NCBI GenBank assembly: GCA_034231615.1
Contig: CM067317.1
Location: forward strand, 1,634,501 to 1,698,500
Length of the DNA: 64,000 bases
Direction of reading: 5' to 3'
Origin: Meghimatium bilineatum
Taxonomy: Eukaryota > Mollusca > Gastropoda > Stylommatophora > Philomycidae
Part shown: positions 62,465 through 64,000 of the stretch, in pieces
How the letters are laid out: each line of letters opens with the position of its first letter
Position numbering within the stretch: position 1 is the first letter of the stretch
The notes under the pieces: model-generated
Databases searched by the model: none
Told to the model about the DNA's origin: nothing
The model's input: the letters and a program-made list of their open reading frames with translations, nothing else
Translations under genes and position numbers: made by a program

Positions 62465-63172
62465 GTGAGTCAGTGTTTTATGTGTGCCTGGATCAGATCT
62501 CTGGTCAAATTGGTGAGTCAGTGTTTTATGTGTGCCTGGATCAGATCTCTGGTCAAACTGGTGAGTCAGTGTTTTGTGTGTGCATCGATCAGATATCTGG
62601 TCAAACTGGTGAGTCAGTGTTTTGTGTGTGCATCTATCAGATATCTGGTCAAACTGGTGAGTCAGTGTTTTGTGTGTGCATCGATCAGATATCTGGTCAA
62701 ACTGGCGAGTCAGTGTTTTGTGTTTGCATCGATCAGATATCTGGTCAAACTGGTGAGTCAGTGTTTTGTGTGTGCATCGATCAGATATCTGGTCAAACTG
62801 GTGAGTCAGTGTTTTGTGTGTGCATCGATCAGATATCTTGTCAAACTGGTGAGTCAGTGTTTTGTGTGTGCATTGATCAGATATCTGGTCAAACTGGTGA
62901 GTCAGTGTTTTGTGTGTGCATCGATCAGATATCTGGTCAAACTGGTGAGTCAGTGTTTTGTGTGTGCATCGATCAGATATCTGGTCAAACTGGCGAGTCA
63001 GTGTTTTGTGTGTGCATCGATCAGATATCTGGTCAAACTGGTGAGTCAGTGTTTTGTGTGTGCATCGATCAGATATCTGGTCAAACTGGTGAGTCAGTGT
63101 TTTGTGTGTGCATCGATCAGATATCTGGTCAAACTGGTGAGTCAGTGTTTTGTGTGTGCATCAATAAGATAT
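62454..63172. repeat. 48-bp minisatellite containing the exon 23 donor, 15 copies
   Basis: The donor-bearing motif TGGTCAAACTGGTGAGTCAG recurs every 48 bp from 62454 to 63126 (14 steps). The rest of the unit is TGTTTTGTGTGTGCATCGAT plus CAGATATC. The frame of exon 23 stays open through the whole array to a TAG at about 63221-63223. Early copies have the TGCCTGGATC variant. Confidence 0.97.
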
Positions 63173-63699
63173 GAGTATACATGCAGAAGCAACTTCCAGA
63201 TTCTTTACTCACTGCTCACATAGAAATTAAACACAATTGAGTTGTACAATCTGCCTGATGAAGATATTGAATGAATGATAATAAATATGGATCACACTGC
63301 ATCAACCTGCCATCAGAAATGAAGATAACTTGCTATTTTTACCTTCTTTAACCCATGTGTCAGGTACCCATTTACAGCTGGGTCAACCGGAGGAATGGTT
63401 GTGTCAGGCAAGAAATCATGACCAAAATTTTGTTCTCTGGCCGTGGTTTCAAGCCTGGCGCGATGTAAGCAAGCTCGCTATCAACAAGGCTACTGCATTC
63501 ATCATATTATGAGAGATGATTGTGAGAGCATCCATATTGTTGCAGTTTTCATAAATCCAAGTAGCAATGCATACTATGAATGTTGAATGTCCACATTTCT
63601 GCGAAGTTAGACATATCCAAGTTGTAGAAAATCCTGAAGGAGCTCATATTTTCTTAGTGCAGCCTGTATAGATAGACTAGACAGAGATCACACACAGTT

Positions 63700-63975
63700 C
63701 AATATCCGCAATCACAAATGGATGTTCCAGCAGAAATTTGGTAGTCACATAGTTTCATCAAATCATCACCATGGCACTCTAGAAAAGTCCATAAGTGCTC
63801 AGATCTCATATTTAGTATATCCTTCAGCATGTAGTAGCTGACTGTTCCAGTTCTGTGTTGGTTGATAACTCTTCTTTTGATTCCTATATGCCACTTGTTT
63901 TTTGAAACACTGTGCTTAACTCCCAGGTCCTGCATTCTAGCTATAGATACAGAAGAAGGAATACATCCCCAACTG
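63700..63975 (-). mobile_element. RNase H LINE 3' end
   Basis: Minus strand: SVSIARMQDLGVKHSVSKN and [19 protein letters not shown] then MRSEHLWTF. Same segment as at 42150-42370. Confidence 0.78.
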
Positions 63976-64000
63976 GTCATTGTTAGCTTAAGTATCCACC

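Noticed and set aside
63364..63464. Possible LRRK exon 24 (acceptor GTGTCAG, donor GAT|GTAAGC, phase-compatible with exon 23)
   Set aside because: The translation (IYSWVNRRNGCVRQ...) does not resemble the approach to the LRRK kinase domain. The bases (GTACCCATTTACAGCTGGGT) look like a dispersed repeat seen in many animal genomes. RNA evidence would decide.

Overview
The window is animal nuclear DNA. It carries one large split gene on the + strand, a LRRK-family (leucine-rich-repeat kinase, Roco) gene. I recognise 23 exons from 269 to 62464, totalling 2526 nt (842 codons). Every intron phase is compatible across all 22 junctions and the joined frame is open throughout. Exons make up only about 4% of the window. 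The gene is partial at both ends: the N-terminal armadillo/ankyrin part and first LRRs lie upstream, and the kinase and WD40 parts downstream.

Layout of the protein: leucine-rich repeats (exons 1-7), LRR-to-ROC linker (exon 8), ROC GTPase domain with P-loop, switch II and THxD motifs (exons 9-13), COR domain (exons 14-22), and the COR-to-kinase linker with a CxxC...CxxH pattern (exons 22-23). The ROC half reads most like LRRK2, while the COR-kinase linker recalls LRRK1. I therefore use the neutral symbol LRRK.

The introns are dominated by minisatellites (about 30 arrays, units 15-75 bp, up to 2.4 kb) and by decayed retrotransposons. The latter are several LINE families (RT, RNase H and C2H2-tail fragments, often nested), a SINE-like family with a GAA-rich tail, Penelope-like (PLE) pieces with a GIY-YIG C-terminus, a 434-nt tandem/inverted PLE- or retrozyme-like insertion, a piggyBac-like MITE and a second TIR element. 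About 60% AT, long introns, PLEs and these LINE types suggest an invertebrate, possibly a mollusc. The species guess is weak.

The most striking feature is that several minisatellites are built from the gene's own exon-intron junctions. The donor of exon 9 is repeated 8 times, the acceptor of exon 10 occurs 57 times in an apparently perfect 41-bp array, the end of exon 10 is duplicated, the donor region of exon 17 seeds a degenerate array, and the donor of exon 23 is repeated 15 times in a 48-bp array that stays open in the exon's reading frame. Alternative donor use there would add 16 residues per step between COR and kinase.

No RNA gene, CRISPR array, bacterial operon or second host gene was recognised. 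Most long open frames in the window are artefacts of arrays whose unit length is a multiple of three.
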